A stretch of 64,000 nucleotides of DNA from Streptococcus salivarius (GCF_002094975.1 NZ_CP015283.1:434001-498000), one strand, 5' to 3'; positions 35,355-45,822 are shown, counted from the first letter of the stretch. The notes: a model not told the origin generated them from the letters alone. Made by a program: numbers and translations.

Positions 35355-37559
35355 ATGATTACATTAGAAAAAGAAAAGGTTACAATCAACCCTGATATCA
35401 AAGTCATCAAACGTGATGGTCGTATGGTTGTCTTTGATTCAAGTAAAATATATGAGGCTATCCTCAAAGCAAGTGAGGCTATTACACCTATCACACCATT
35501 AATTGAAGCAAAGTTGGAGGGAATTGCCAACCGTATTGTTGCTGAAATTAATGACCGCTTCACTCAAAATATCAAAATATATGAAATCCAAAGCATAGTA
35601 GAGCACGAGTTGCTAGAAGCAAACGAGTATGCTATCGCTCAAGAATATATTAACTATCGTACCAAGCGTGATTTTGAGCGCTCTCAAGCCACTGACATTA
35701 ATTTCACCATTAATAAACTTGTCAATAAAGACCAGGCTGTTGTTCACGAAAATGCTAATAAGGACAGTGACCTTTACAATACACAACGTGATTTAACCGC
35801 AGGAATTGTCGGAAAATCTATTGGACTTAAAATGCTTCCTTCACATGTGGCGAATGCTCATCAAAAGGGGGATATCCACTTCCACGATTTAGACTACAGT
35901 CCTTACACACCTATGACTAACTGTTGCTTGATTGACTTCAAAGGCATGTTGGCAAATGGTTTTAAGATTGGTAATGCTGAAGTTGAAAGTCCTAAATCCA
36001 TTCAAACTGCAACAGCACAAATTTCACAAATCATCGCAAATGTTGCCTCTAGTCAATACGGTGGCTGTACTGCAGACCGTATCGATGAGTTTTTAGCTCC
36101 TTACGCAGAACTTAACTACAAAAAACACTTAGCTGATGCTAAAGAGTGGGTAGCTGAAGAAAAACGTGAAGACTATGCACGCGCCAAAACGCGTAAAGAT
36201 ATCTACGATGCTATGCAATCTCTTGAATACGAGATTAATACGCTTTTCACTTCGAATGGACAAACTCCCTTTACCTCTCTCGGTTTCGGTTTAGGGACAA
36301 ACTGGTTTGAGCGTGAAATCCAAAAGGCTATCCTACAAGTTCGTATTTTAGGACTTGGCTCCGAACACCGTACTGCCATTTTCCCTAAACTCATTTTTAC
36401 CTTAAAACGTGGACTTAACTTAGAGCCTAGCTCACCTAACTACGATATTAAGCAACTAGCTCTTGAATGTGCAACAAAGCGTATGTATCCAGATGTCCTA
36501 TCATATGACAAAATCGTTGAATTGACGGGTTCCTTTAAAGCTCCTATGGGATGCCGTTCCTTCCTACAAGGGTGGAAGGATGAAAATGGTGTCGAAGTTA
36601 ATTCTGGACGAATGAATCTGGGTGTTGTAACCCTTAATCTTCCTCGAATTGCCCTAGAATCTAAGGGAGACCAAGATAAATTTTGGGAAATTTTTGAAGA
36701 AAGAATGGGAATTGCCAAAGATGCACTCGTCTACCGAGTTGAACGTGTCAAAGAAGCGACACCTGCTAATGCCCCCATCCTTTATCAGTATGGTGCCTTT
36801 GGTCAACGTCTAGGTAAATTCGACAATGTAGATCAACTATTCAAACATCGTCGTGCAACTGTATCACTTGGTTATATTGGGCTTTATGAAGTAGCATCCG
36901 TTTTTTATGGTAGTGACTGGGAGACTAATCCAGAAGCCAAAGCGTTCACGTTAGATATCGTTAAAGCTATGAAAAATGCTTGTGAAAGTTGGTCTGACGA
37001 ATATGATTATCATTTCTCTGTTTATTCAACACCATCAGAGAGTTTGACGGATCGTTTCTGTCGTTTGGATACTGAAAAGTTCGGTGTCGTGACTGATATC
37101 ACAGATAAAGAGTATTACACCAACTCTTTCCACTACGATGTTCGTAAAAATCCAACACCATTTGAAAAATTAGAATTCGAAAAAGCTTACCCAGAAGCTG
37201 GTGCAACTGGTGGATTCATCCATTACTGCGAATATCCAGTCCTCCAGCAAAATCCAAAGGCACTCGAAGCTGTCTGGGACTTTGCTTATGACCGTGTCGG
37301 TTACCTCGGAACGAATACTCCAATCGATAAATGCTACAAGTGTGACTTTGAAGGGGACTTCACCCCAACAGAACGTGGATTCATGTGCCCTAACTGTGGC
37401 AACACAGATCCTAAAACAGTTGATGTTGTTAAACGTACTTGCGGCTATCTAGGAAATCCACAGGCACGCCCAATGGTTAAAGGACGCCACAAAGAAATCT
37501 CTGCTCGAGTCAAACACATGAACGGTTCAACCATAAAATATGAAGGTAAACACCTTTAA
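35355..37559 (+). CDS. nrdD: Anaerobic (class III) ribonucleoside-triphosphate reductase
   Basis: Glycyl-radical enzyme making dNTPs without oxygen. It is 734 aa. An ATP-cone (about residues 12-100; VIKRDGRMVVFDSSKIYEAI) gives allosteric control. CCLIDFKGML lies in the catalytic barrel. A four-cysteine zinc site (CYKC...CPNC) precedes the glycyl-radical loop RTCGYLGNPQARP, with the radical Gly near 697. It is followed by a small gene, a GNAT gene and nrdG. Confidence 0.97.
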   Translation: MITLEKEKVTINPDIKVIKRDGRMVVFDSSKIYEAILKASEAITPITPLIEAKLEGIANRIVAEINDRFTQNIKIYEIQSIVEHELLEANEYAIAQEYINYRTKRDFERSQATDINFTINKLVNKDQAVVHENANKDSDLYNTQRDLTAGIVGKSIGLKMLPSHVANAHQKGDIHFHDLDYSPYTPMTNCCLIDFKGMLANGFKIGNAEVESPKSIQTATAQISQIIANVASSQYGGCTADRIDEFLAPYAELNYKKHLADAKEWVAEEKREDYARAKTRKDIYDAMQSLEYEINTLFTSNGQTPFTSLGFGLGTNWFEREIQKAILQVRILGLGSEHRTAIFPKLIFTLKRGLNLEPSSPNYDIKQLALECATKRMYPDVLSYDKIVELTGSFKAPMGCRSFLQGWKDENGVEVNSGRMNLGVVTLNLPRIALESKGDQDKFWEIFEERMGIAKDALVYRVERVKEATPANAPILYQYGAFGQRLGKFDNVDQLFKHRRATVSLGYIGLYEVASVFYGSDWETNPEAKAFTLDIVKAMKNACESWSDEYDYHFSVYSTPSESLTDRFCRLDTEKFGVVTDITDKEYYTNSFHYDVRKNPTPFEKLEFEKAYPEAGATGGFIHYCEYPVLQQNPKALEAVWDFAYDRVGYLGTNTPIDKCYKCDFEGDFTPTERGFMCPNCGNTDPKTVDVVKRTCGYLGNPQARPMVKGRHKEISARVKHMNGSTIKYEGKHL

Positions 37560-37648
37560 TAAGACCTAGAATACATTATAATAAACTAGAAGCAGCTGGA
37601 TGATATCTTCCAACTGCTTTGCTTATTTCATTTTTAGAAAGGAATATA

Positions 37649-37780
37649 ATGGGAAAATATCAATTAGATTATAAAGGTATGCAACAAGTGGAACGTTACC
37701 ACGAAAAAAATGCAACCGTCAAAAACGATAAAAAAGCACGTGTCCAAGCCCTTTTGAAAAAAGCTGGAAAGAAGAAATAA
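37649..37780 (+). CDS. Small basic protein between nrdD and nrdG
   Basis: 43 aa, starts MGKYQLDYKGMQQVERYHEK and ends in a Lys-rich tail. AGAAAGGAATATA precedes the ATG. Its stop TAA overlaps the next gene's ATG region (TAATATG), consistent with an operon. I recall a small protein in this slot in other streptococci, but its function is unknown. Confidence 0.75.
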   Translation: MGKYQLDYKGMQQVERYHEKNATVKNDKKARVQALLKKAGKKK

Positions 37781-37781
37781 T

Positions 37782-38282
37782 ATGATCTTACGCCGACCGA
37801 GCCAAACAGATAAAGAAGCTATCTTAGAGATGATGGCTGAATTTGAAAGGGAGCAATCTGCTCATGATGGTGGATTTTGGAATCCCGACAATTTTGTTTA
37901 TGAAGAGTGGCTAGAAGAAAATCTTCAAGCGGAAGCGGGACTCAATATTCCTGAAAATTGGGTTCCTGCTATCCAGCTAGTTAGTTTTGACGAAGCAGGT
38001 TATGCTCTTGGCTTTCTCAACCTTCGTCTCCGATTAAATGACTACTTACTAGAAAAAGGGGGCCATATTGGCTACTCAATCCGTCCCTCTGAAAGGGGCA
38101 AAGGCTATGCAAAAGAAGCTCTTCATCAAGGTCTGCAAGTGGCTAAAGAAAAGAATATTCATCGTGCTCTGGTCACTTGTAGTATCAAGAATCCTGCTAG
38201 TCGAGCTGTTATATTAGCCAACGGTGGCCAGTTGGAGGACATTCGCCATGAAACTGAGCGCTATTGGATAGATTTGGAGTAG
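37782..38282 (+). CDS. GNAT family N-acetyltransferase
   Basis: 166 aa, probably acetyl-CoA dependent. GHIGYSIRPSERGKGYAKEAL carries the acetyl-CoA binding R/Q-x-x-G-x-G/A motif near residue 110. NPASRAVILANGG is typical of RimI/YjcK-like proteins. The substrate is unknown. It lies in the nrdD operon one base after the small gene's stop and 4 bp before nrdG. Confidence 0.88.
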   Translation: MILRRPSQTDKEAILEMMAEFEREQSAHDGGFWNPDNFVYEEWLEENLQAEAGLNIPENWVPAIQLVSFDEAGYALGFLNLRLRLNDYLLEKGGHIGYSIRPSERGKGYAKEALHQGLQVAKEKNIHRALVTCSIKNPASRAVILANGGQLEDIRHETERYWIDLE

Positions 38283-38286
38283 AATC

Positions 38287-38892
38287 ATGACATGGAATAC
38301 ACCAAAACCACAGGAATGGAAGTCTGAAGAACTTAGCCAAGGACGTATTATTGACTACAAAGCTTTTAATTTCGTTGATGGTGAAGGCGTGCGTAACTCC
38401 CTTTACGTCTCTGGTTGCATGTTTCATTGCGAGGGATGCTATAACGCTGCCACCTGGTCCTTTAAGGCAGGAATTCCCTATACTAAAGAACTTGAAGAAC
38501 AAATCATGAGGGATCTAGCTCAACCTTACGTACAAGGTCTCACGCTACTTGGTGGTGAACCCTTCCTAAACACAGGAATTCTCATTCCCCTAGTCAAACG
38601 CATTCGTAAGGAACTCCCGGAAAAAGATATCTGGTCTTGGACTGGTTATACTTGGGAGGAGTTGATGCTTGAAACTCCTGATAAACTAGAACTTCTTCAA
38701 CTCGTTGACATTCTCGTTGACGGCCGCTTTGACATCACTAAAAAGAACCTTATGCTCCAGTTTCGAGGATCATCTAATCAACGTATTATTGATGTCAAAA
38801 AATCTCTTAATCAAGGAGAAGTCGTTATTTGGGACAAGCTAAATGACGGTCAAACTAACTATGAACAAGTCGATCGTAAAGATATGCTATAA
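38287..38892 (+). CDS. nrdG: Anaerobic ribonucleotide reductase activase
   Basis: Radical-SAM enzyme that installs the glycyl radical on NrdD. It is 201 aa. CMFHCEGC (about residues 44-51) is the C-x3-C-x2-C iron-sulfur motif; LTLLGGEPF is the SAM-binding GGE motif. WSWTGYTWEEL and VDILVDGRFD are typical. Confidence 0.95.
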   Translation: MTWNTPKPQEWKSEELSQGRIIDYKAFNFVDGEGVRNSLYVSGCMFHCEGCYNAATWSFKAGIPYTKELEEQIMRDLAQPYVQGLTLLGGEPFLNTGILIPLVKRIRKELPEKDIWSWTGYTWEELMLETPDKLELLQLVDILVDGRFDITKKNLMLQFRGSSNQRIIDVKKSLNQGEVVIWDKLNDGQTNYEQVDRKDML

Positions 38893-38926
38893 AAAAGTCT
38901 GAGCTTATAACTCAGACTTTTTTATG
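38893..38926. terminator. Bidirectional terminator between nrdG and yaaA
   Basis: AAAAAAGTCTGAG and CTCAGACTTTTTT flank CTTATAA. It serves both converging genes and overlaps the 3' end of yaaA. Confidence 0.85.
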
Positions 38927-39653
38927 CAATTTTAACAAAAACTAGCTCATTATTAGAGGATAAATCCTCACGATAGTTAAACTCATCAAAAGACAATTTT
39001 CGTAAATTATTAATCGTTTGACAATTCTCCTCCATAACAGCTGTCAAAAAAGCCCCTCTTGCCTTTTTGGAAATCGTAGAGTGAGTCTTAAGAACCCCAT
39101 TGCGGTCTTCCATAAAACTAACCGTGAATAACTGCTTACGAAGAGTTGGACTAAAAACATCCTCGAATTCACTCGAAAGCAAAGAAATAACCGGAACTTG
39201 ATTCTCCTCCAGAAATTGATCATATTCGGCACGCCAATAGTTTTTTAAGGACTGACCATCAACCTTAATCTTCGTATGAAAGTCATGACGATGTTCCTGA
39301 ATCGGGTAAAAAGCAGGAATGATTCCATAAAAAGAAGATGTGATAAATACTCGTTGGCCTAAGAAATCTTTTTCACATGTGGATAAGTCACTACGTTTGA
39401 TGTGACGATACATCAGACCATTAAAAAGCTCGACGGCCGGATAGTTCTTCGCTTCTCCCGACAAAATCGCACCCCAGCGCTGCTTTTCTTTCTCAGCCTG
39501 TTCAGGCTTTATTTTATAAGCTATGGATAATTCATCTGTGGACAATTTTGCCATTTCAGTTAGGATAGCTGCACTCTTTTCGGATAGTTTTTGAGACGGA
39601 ACTTCCTTACTGGCCTTCATTTCTTTTGCGGTTGGAATTAAAAATCTAATCAT
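38922..39653 (-). CDS. yaaA: YaaA family peroxide stress protein (UPF0246)
   Basis: 243 aa cytoplasmic protein. MIRFLIPTAKEM at the start, SSFYGIIPAFYPIQEHR in the middle and the late STISKKARGAFL match the YaaA/DUF328 family. In E. coli YaaA lowers intracellular iron during peroxide stress. It is monocistronic and converges on nrdG. Confidence 0.88.
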   Translation of the reverse strand: MIRFLIPTAKEMKASKEVPSQKLSEKSAAILTEMAKLSTDELSIAYKIKPEQAEKEKQRWGAILSGEAKNYPAVELFNGLMYRHIKRSDLSTCEKDFLGQRVFITSSFYGIIPAFYPIQEHRHDFHTKIKVDGQSLKNYWRAEYDQFLEENQVPVISLLSSEFEDVFSPTLRKQLFTVSFMEDRNGVLKTHSTISKKARGAFLTAVMEENCQTINNLRKLSFDEFNYREDLSSNNELVFVKIA

Positions 39654-39702
39654 ACTGATATTGTAAAGTCAAGCAAGCATTTCGTCAAGAATTCTCTCCA
39701 AC

Positions 39703-39735
39703 AAAAAAGAAGCTAACGTTCGTCAACTTCCTTTT
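39703..39735 (-). terminator. Terminator of yitT
   Basis: AAAAGAAG and CTTCCTTTT arms with inner CTAACG/CGTCAA form a hairpin just after the yitT stop, T-rich on the minus strand. Confidence 0.6.
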
Positions 39736-39738
39736 TTG

Positions 39739-40680
39739 TTAGTCATCTAAATCAACAAAACGACCTAGAATATGTACATTTTCTGCGATAGAGACAAAAG
39801 CTTTAGGATCTGCTTTTCTCATATAATGCTTGAAGTCAGCATACTCTTCACGCGTAATAATCGCCAGTAATACTGCTTTCTTTTCGTGATTATAAGTCCC
39901 TTCCGCATCATTAATCATCGTTACTCCACGATGGAGTTTCTTCTGAATCATCCTTACAACTGGGTCGGGATTACTTGTGACAATCATAGCCTGCATTTTC
40001 TTTTGTTTTGTGAAAATCGCATCTGTTACTCGACTAGAAACAAAAATAGTCACCATTGAATAAAGAGCATATTTCCAACCAAAAAGAATGCCCGCAAAAA
40101 CCATGATAATCCCATTGACAATCAAGGAGATATTACCAACATCACGGCCTGTTTTCTTACGAATAGTGAGGCTAACGATATCCGTCCCTCCACTAGAGAT
40201 ACGTGATTTTAAACCAAAACCAATCCCCGTTCCCATGACCAAACCACCAAAGATAGCATTGATCAAAGGATCCTCTGTCAAGATTACATGTGGCATCACC
40301 TGAATAAAAAGGGAGCTCATCGTTACTGTAATGAAGGTAAAGATAGTGAATTTATGGCCAATCTTATACCAAGCCATAATCAAGAGAGGTATATTAATCG
40401 CATAGAAAGTCAATGATACTGGTATCTCAAAGCCCAAAGTTCTAACACTCAATGCCGATAAAACCTGTGCCAAACCTGTTGCTCCACTGGAGTAAACATG
40501 TCCAGGTTGAAAAAAGAAATTAACGGCGATTGACGATAAGAGCCCGTAAAGTAAAGAGGCTGAAACTTTTTCAGTATATTTTTCACGGGAAATACTACGT
40601 ACAGCCTGCAAAACGCCCATTTTCTTCGCAGACTTTTTCGCTACAAATTTAACATGTTTATGAAGAGGTGCTTTATTCAT
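39739..40680 (-). CDS. YitT family membrane protein
   Basis: 313 aa. A basic N-terminal tail (1-35), five or six membrane segments (ISRE... to about 225; [46 protein letters not shown]) and a cytoplasmic DUF2179 domain at the C-terminus ([30 protein letters not shown]). The function is not established. It overlaps the aspS stop by eight bases, so the two are co-expressed. Confidence 0.88.
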   Translation of the reverse strand: MNKAPLHKHVKFVAKKSAKKMGVLQAVRSISREKYTEKVSASLLYGLLSSIAVNFFFQPGHVYSSGATGLAQVLSALSVRTLGFEIPVSLTFYAINIPLLIMAWYKIGHKFTIFTFITVTMSSLFIQVMPHVILTEDPLINAIFGGLVMGTGIGFGLKSRISSGGTDIVSLTIRKKTGRDVGNISLIVNGIIMVFAGILFGWKYALYSMVTIFVSSRVTDAIFTKQKKMQAMIVTSNPDPVVRMIQKKLHRGVTMINDAEGTYNHEKKAVLLAIITREEYADFKHYMRKADPKAFVSIAENVHILGRFVDLDD

Positions 40681-42424
40681 TTTCTAAATCTACATGAAGG
40701 GCAAGTTCTTCCAACTGTTTATCAGCCACAAGACTTGGAGCCTGAGTCATAGGATCTGATGCCTTATTATTTTTAGGGAAGGCAATCACTTCACGGATAT
40801 TATCTTTACCTGCAAGAAGCATAACAAAACGGTCAAGACCGATAGCCAAACCACCATGTGGTGGGAAACCATAGTCCATAGCTTCAAGAAGGAATCCAAA
40901 TTGCTCATAGGCTGATTCTTCAGAGAAACCAAGGGCTTTCAACATACGTTCCTGTAGGTCTTTATGATTGATACGTAGACTACCTCCACCAAGCTCATAA
41001 CCATTCAAGACAATATCATAAGCTACAGCACGTACCTTGGAAAGATCTCCTTCAAGCTCTGCTGCAGAATCTTCTGTTGGCAAAGTAAATGGGTGGTGAG
41101 CAGACATATAGCGTCCTTCCTCTTCAGACCACTCAAACATTGGCCAATCAACAACCCAAAGGAAGTTGAACTTAGTGTTGTCAATCATGTCAAGTTCTTT
41201 AGCAATTTGATTACGCAAAGCACCAAGTGTGTTATTAACAATTTCAAGTGTATCTGCTACAAAAAGAACTAGATCATTCTCTTCAAGGTGTAAAGCATCT
41301 GTCAACTTATCTTCAATACTTGTCAAGAATTTAGCAACTGGACCTGCTAGAGCTCCGTCAGTCATCTTAACCCAAGCAAGACCTTTAGCGCCAAATTGTT
41401 TGGCAAACTCTGTCAACTTGTCAATACTTTTACGTGAGTATTTGTCTGCATTTCCTTTGACAACAATTGCCTTAACAGCTGGTGCCTCAGCAAACACTTT
41501 GAAGTCTACACCCTTGACAACCTCTGTCAAGTCTTGTAAAAGCATGTCAAAGCGTGTATCTGGCTTGTCAGAACCATAGTTATTCATGGCATCATCATAA
41601 GACATGCGTGGGAATGGTAGTGTAACGTCAATCCCTTTAGTTTCTTTCATAACCTTAGCAATCAATCCCTCTGTAATATCTTGGATTTCTTGCTCATTAA
41701 GGAAAGAGGTTTCCAAGTCAACTTGTGTAAACTCAGGTTGACGGTCTCCACGCAAATCTTCATCACGGAAACACTTAACAATTTGATAATAACGGTCAAA
41801 ACCAGCATTCATCAATAATTGTTTAGTGATTTGAGGACTTTGCGGAAGAGCATAAAAGTGACCTTGGCTAACACGGCTTGGAACCAAGTAATCACGAGCA
41901 CCTTCTGGTGTAGATTTTGTCAACATTGGTGTTTCAACATCGATAAATTCCAAGTCATCAAGATAATTACGGATGGCATGAGTTACCTTTGCACGGAGCT
42001 TAAAGTTTTCCAACATCTCTGGACGACGAAGATCCAAGTAGCGGTAACGCATACGTGTATCATCACTAGCCTCAACACCATCTTTAATTTCAAATGGTGT
42101 TGTTTTGGCAGTATTAAGGACTTTAAGGTCTTCAACTTTAAGCTCGACAGCACCTGTAGGCAAGTTATCATTAGCTTGTTCACGCGCTTCAACAGTTCCT
42201 GTTACTTCAATAACAAATTCGCTACGCAAACTTTCAGCTGTTTCAACAACATTAGCGTCCGCATTTTCAGGGTTAACAACCAACTGCATCAAACCTTCAC
42301 GGTCACGAAGATCGATGAAAATCAAACCTCCGAGGTTACGACGGCGAGATACCCAACCTTTCAAAGTAATAGTAGTTCCGATGTGTTCACTACGAACACG
42401 TCCGGCATACATAGAACGTTCCAT
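40673..42424 (-). CDS. aspS: Aspartyl-tRNA synthetase
   Basis: Class II synthetase charging tRNA-Asp. It is 583 aa. The N-terminal OB anticodon-binding domain (about 1-110; [35 protein letters not shown]), motif 2 ([18 protein letters not shown]), the bacterial GAD insertion and motif 3 ([16 protein letters not shown]) are all present. It ends eight bases into yitT. Confidence 0.97.
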   Translation of the reverse strand: MERSMYAGRVRSEHIGTTITLKGWVSRRRNLGGLIFIDLRDREGLMQLVVNPENADANVVETAESLRSEFVIEVTGTVEAREQANDNLPTGAVELKVEDLKVLNTAKTTPFEIKDGVEASDDTRMRYRYLDLRRPEMLENFKLRAKVTHAIRNYLDDLEFIDVETPMLTKSTPEGARDYLVPSRVSQGHFYALPQSPQITKQLLMNAGFDRYYQIVKCFRDEDLRGDRQPEFTQVDLETSFLNEQEIQDITEGLIAKVMKETKGIDVTLPFPRMSYDDAMNNYGSDKPDTRFDMLLQDLTEVVKGVDFKVFAEAPAVKAIVVKGNADKYSRKSIDKLTEFAKQFGAKGLAWVKMTDGALAGPVAKFLTSIEDKLTDALHLEENDLVLFVADTLEIVNNTLGALRNQIAKELDMIDNTKFNFLWVVDWPMFEWSEEEGRYMSAHHPFTLPTEDSAAELEGDLSKVRAVAYDIVLNGYELGGGSLRINHKDLQERMLKALGFSEESAYEQFGFLLEAMDYGFPPHGGLAIGLDRFVMLLAGKDNIREVIAFPKNNKASDPMTQAPSLVADKQLEELALHVDLENE

Positions 42425-42460
42425 AAATACACTTCTTTCGTTAATTTTTTAGTCTTAACT

Positions 42461-42469
42461 ATTATAGCA
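42461..42469 (-). promoter_or_regulatory. Extended -10 promoter of aspS
   Basis: TGCTATAAT on the minus strand, about 40 bp before the aspS ATG. Confidence 0.55.
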
Positions 42470-42532
42470 AAAAGCCCATCAAAACCCCACCCATTTCAGG
42501 TTAGAATTTAATAGACTTTCTTTTTTATAAAA

Positions 42533-42955
42533 CTATTTGCCAAATTGTTTCAACAAATCACTAGTATCCACGTAATCCTCAGCAAACTCTTCAAAATCTT
42601 CAAAACGATAATCGGCTATTTCTAAGTCAAGTAAACTATTCCAACGGAATCCATAAACATCCTCAATGATAACACTAAGTTCATCAGTTTCCTCGTCTAC
42701 CTGCCATCCCAAATAACGTTCCTGTGTTTCAAAACTCAAGACCACATCTTGACAATCTTGACGCCAAACTTGACCAAGTAATTGCTGACACATCGCATGA
42801 TCACTTGCAGGCTCATCATTAAACCAAGTAATGTCATGTTTATCAAGAAAGTCAATCAACTGCCAAAACTGTTGTTGGAAACGAATGGGCATACTGCGAT
42901 CAAAAGCCAAACTGAACTTTTCACTCCGTTTGAGCATATCAACTATACTAACCAT
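42533..42955 (-). CDS. Conserved acidic protein between hisS and aspS
   Basis: 140 aa, rich in Glu/Asp and Trp/Phe, no membrane segment or signal peptide. It starts MVSIVDMLKRSEKFSLAFDR and ends DLEIADYRFEDFEEFAEDYVDTSDLLKQFGK. No domain was recognised. It lies seven bases after hisS, so it is cotranscribed with it. A similar gene in this position in related streptococci is likely but not verified. Confidence 0.75.
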   Translation of the reverse strand: MVSIVDMLKRSEKFSLAFDRSMPIRFQQQFWQLIDFLDKHDITWFNDEPASDHAMCQQLLGQVWRQDCQDVVLSFETQERYLGWQVDEETDELSVIIEDVYGFRWNSLLDLEIADYRFEDFEEFAEDYVDTSDLLKQFGK

Positions 42956-42962
42956 ATGCCCC

Positions 42963-44243
42963 CTACTTTTCTAACTGTTCGAGGACTGCTGCAAAGTTTT
43001 TAGTTAGCTCTTCGAAACTTACAGTAACTTCCTCACGAGTAGCATTATTTTTGACATTGACCTGACCTGACTCCACTTCACTCTCACCTAATGTGATAAC
43101 CGTCTTGGCCTTGAAGGTATCTGCTGACTTAAATTGCGCCTTAATCTTACGTCCAAGGTAATCACGTTCAGCCTTAAATCCTTGATAGCGGATAGCTTGA
43201 ACTAACTCAAGAGCTTTGCCATTGGCACCTGAACCAAGTACTGCAATGTAAACATCCAGACTTTCTTCCACCGGAAGCTCAATACCTTGTTTATCAAGAA
43301 CCAAAAGCAAGCGTTCTAAACCAAGTCCAAAACCAAAACCAGCTGTTTCTGGACCACCGAAGTATTCAACCAAACTATCATAACGACCACCTGCACAGAT
43401 TGTCAATTCAGACTTATCAATAGTGGTAATAAATTCAAAAATCGTGTGATTATAGTAATCAAGACCACGTACCATATTAGTATCAATCACGTAAGGAATG
43501 TTAAGACTATCGAGCATGGTACGTACTTCGTCAAAGTGCACTTGACTTTCTTCATCTAAATAATCAAGGATAGAGGGAGCATTTTTAACTGCAACCTTAT
43601 CTTCTTTTTCTTTTGAATCGAGTACTCGCAAAGGATTTTCATCCAAACGGCGTTGACTATCTTTTGACAAACTTTCACGCATTGGTGTCAAGTAGTCAAT
43701 CAAGGCCTGACGATAAGCCAGACGACTCTCAGTATTTCCAAGGCTATTCAAATGAAGGGTAACATCCTTAATGCCAAGCGTATTAAAGAGCTGGTAGGCC
43801 ATAGCAATGGTTTCAACATCTGTTGCAGGATTTTTTGATCCAAAGCACTCTACACCCAGTTGGTGGAACTCGCGCAAGCGTCCTGCTTGAGGACGTTCAT
43901 AACGGAACATTGATCCAATATAATAAACTTTAACAGGTTTTTGGACCTCTGGCGCAAAGAGTTTATTTTCTACATAAGAGCGTACAACCGGTGCTGTTCC
44001 TTCTGGACGAAGTGTAATATGACGGTCTCCCTTATCATGAAAATCATACATTTCCTTAGTAACGATGTCAGTTGTATCTCCTACTGAACGAGAAATAACC
44101 TCGTAATGTTCAAACATAGGTGTACGAATTTCACCATAATTGTATTTCTTAAATGTTTCACGTGCAACATTTTCTACGTACTGCCATTTGGCACTATCCG
44201 CAGGTAAAATATCCTGCGTTCCCTTAGGTTTTTGAAGTTTCAT
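42963..44243 (-). CDS. hisS: Histidyl-tRNA synthetase
   Basis: Class II synthetase, 426 aa. [20 protein letters not shown] is the standard N-terminus. Motif 2 is [21 protein letters not shown]; the histidine-specific signature is [14 protein letters not shown]; motif 3 is [17 protein letters not shown]-terminal anticodon domain follows. The only good ribosome binding site (AAGGAGGG) is about 30 nt from the ATG, separated by a hairpin. Confidence 0.97.
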   Translation of the reverse strand: MKLQKPKGTQDILPADSAKWQYVENVARETFKKYNYGEIRTPMFEHYEVISRSVGDTTDIVTKEMYDFHDKGDRHITLRPEGTAPVVRSYVENKLFAPEVQKPVKVYYIGSMFRYERPQAGRLREFHQLGVECFGSKNPATDVETIAMAYQLFNTLGIKDVTLHLNSLGNTESRLAYRQALIDYLTPMRESLSKDSQRRLDENPLRVLDSKEKEDKVAVKNAPSILDYLDEESQVHFDEVRTMLDSLNIPYVIDTNMVRGLDYYNHTIFEFITTIDKSELTICAGGRYDSLVEYFGGPETAGFGFGLGLERLLLVLDKQGIELPVEESLDVYIAVLGSGANGKALELVQAIRYQGFKAERDYLGRKIKAQFKSADTFKAKTVITLGESEVESGQVNVKNNATREEVTVSFEELTKNFAAVLEQLEK

Positions 44244-44256
44244 AATGATGATACAG

Positions 44257-44277
44257 GCCTCAGATAGACCTGCCCTC
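44257..44277 (-). promoter_or_regulatory. Hairpin between the SD and the hisS start codon
   Basis: On the minus strand AAAAGGAGG is followed at once by a CAGGTC...GGCCTG hairpin and then 12 nt of TATCATCATT-type spacer to the ATG. No other SD is closer, so the hairpin probably shortens the effective spacing. Confidence 0.5.
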
Positions 44278-44307
44278 CTTTTCCGTTATTACAGATATAA
44301 TCACTCT

Positions 44308-44316
44308 ATTCTATCA
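44308..44316 (-). promoter_or_regulatory. Extended -10 promoter of hisS
   Basis: TGATAGAAT on the minus strand, about 65 bp before the hisS ATG. Confidence 0.5.
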
Positions 44317-44370
44317 TAATTTATATAGCTTTTGGGAAATGGTGGAGGATTTTTCAACGTAAGAAAGAAA

Positions 44371-44386
44371 CAGACCTCTCGGCCTG
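44371..44386 (-). terminator. Terminator of the PTS gene
   Basis: CAGGCC, GAGA, GGTCTG on the minus strand, followed by TTTCTTTCTT. Confidence 0.55.
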
Positions 44387-44395
44387 CCACAATCA

Positions 44396-45757
44396 TTAAT
44401 CTTCCTTATAAAGAATGAAGGTCACAATGAAAGATACCACAACAGAAATTACAAGACCTGCAATAGCTGTGTAAAAATATTTAAGTGTATCTTCACCAAT
44501 ATACGCAGCAATCGTCAAGATACCCGGGGAACCACCCGCAAAATTTCTCGCACCTAAAATACCAAGGAAGAAGCCACCTACTCCCCCTGCAACAATAGAT
44601 CCTATAAGGGCTGCTTTATTTTGCAAAGTTACCCCATAAAGAGCCGGTTCCGTAATCCCACAAATCGCAGTAATCCCAGCAGATGAAGCTAGAGCTTTTT
44701 TATTGGTATCCTTAGTTTTTAAAGCAATAGCAAGAGCTGCTCCACCCTGAGCCACATTTGAAGCCAAAGCACCTGGCTGTGCAATCGTATCATAACCAAT
44801 AGTCATACGGTTATTGATTCCAATGGATACTAAGCCATAGTGAGTTCCTGTTGTAACCATTAACGGGAAGGTTGCCCCTACAATTGTTGGAACAACCCAT
44901 GGGCCAAAGTTTTCCAACCACTTAAAGAAATCCCCCAACCAGTTACCTATGACAGCACCAATTGGACCTAAAATCAAAAGTGTTACGATTGCAGTAATTA
45001 ATGTCGTAATCATAGGAACCAAGAAAAACTTTACAGCCTTTGGTGAAATTTTAATCGCAAAGCGCTCCACGTAACTCATAAACCAAACTGCCAAAATAAC
45101 AGGGATAACCGTTGATGAGTAAGAAGTTAATGTAAGAGGAATACTAAAGAAAGAGACGCCATGACCTGATTCCTTGGCAGTTGTCACAATCTGAGTAAAA
45201 GTTGGGTGTAATAAAATAGCACCAATCAACATCCCCAATTGAGCATTCGTCTTAAACTGTCGAGCTGCTGAGGCACCTAAAAATACAGGTAAGAAATAAA
45301 ATCCAGCATCGCCAATAAAATTAAGAACTTGATAGTTAACATCATCTACAGCTACTACCTTAAAGACAACCAAAAGGGACAAAACGGCCTTGATCATCCC
45401 TGCTGCTGTAATTACTGGTAAGATTGGGGTGAAAATCCCAGAAATAAGAGCTAAAAAGCTTTGAAGAGGAGTTCTATCTTGTTTTTCCGATGATTCCTTA
45501 GATACTTCATCTAGATCCAATAAACCTTCTAAAGCGCGGTATACATTTGGTACATCACTCCCAACAACAACTTGATACTGGCCACCACTCTTAGCCAAAC
45601 TCACCACACCATCGATAGCTTGAACAGCCTCATCATCAGCTTTAGAATCATCTGCTAAGGTAAAACGTAAACGTGTCGCACAATGGGTTAGATTCTGAAC
45701 GTTCTCCTTTCCTCCTACAGCTTCTAAAATTTTCTGCCCTATTTCTTTATAATTCAT
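44396..45757 (-). CDS. PTS transporter subunit IIBC, beta-glucoside/sucrose type
   Basis: Phosphorylates and imports a sugar across the membrane. It is 453 aa. The IIB domain (1-85) has the phosphorylatable Cys26 in NLTHCATRLRF. The IIC domain (about 105-450) has about ten membrane segments, including PILPVITAAGMIKA, GTHYGLVSIGINN and ITEPALYGVTL. Full BglP-type proteins carry a C-terminal IIA domain; here translation ends just after the last membrane segment, with no IIA remnant downstream. IIA must come from elsewhere, or the gene is shortened. The sugar cannot be named from sequence. Confidence 0.85.
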   Translation of the reverse strand: MNYKEIGQKILEAVGGKENVQNLTHCATRLRFTLADDSKADDEAVQAIDGVVSLAKSGGQYQVVVGSDVPNVYRALEGLLDLDEVSKESSEKQDRTPLQSFLALISGIFTPILPVITAAGMIKAVLSLLVVFKVVAVDDVNYQVLNFIGDAGFYFLPVFLGASAARQFKTNAQLGMLIGAILLHPTFTQIVTTAKESGHGVSFFSIPLTLTSYSSTVIPVILAVWFMSYVERFAIKISPKAVKFFLVPMITTLITAIVTLLILGPIGAVIGNWLGDFFKWLENFGPWVVPTIVGATFPLMVTTGTHYGLVSIGINNRMTIGYDTIAQPGALASNVAQGGAALAIALKTKDTNKKALASSAGITAICGITEPALYGVTLQNKAALIGSIVAGGVGGFFLGILGARNFAGGSPGILTIAAYIGEDTLKYFYTAIAGLVISVVVSFIVTFILYKED

Positions 45758-45783
45758 AACACTTCCTTTCTATATTCATAAAA

Positions 45784-45808
45784 AGAGAGAACAAGCTGAG
45801 CCTGTTCT
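45784..45808 (-). terminator. Terminator after the MetE-family gene
   Basis: AGAGAACA and TGTTCTCT form a stem followed by TTTTT on the minus strand. Confidence 0.7.
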
Positions 45809-45822
45809 CTGTATTTTTTCTA

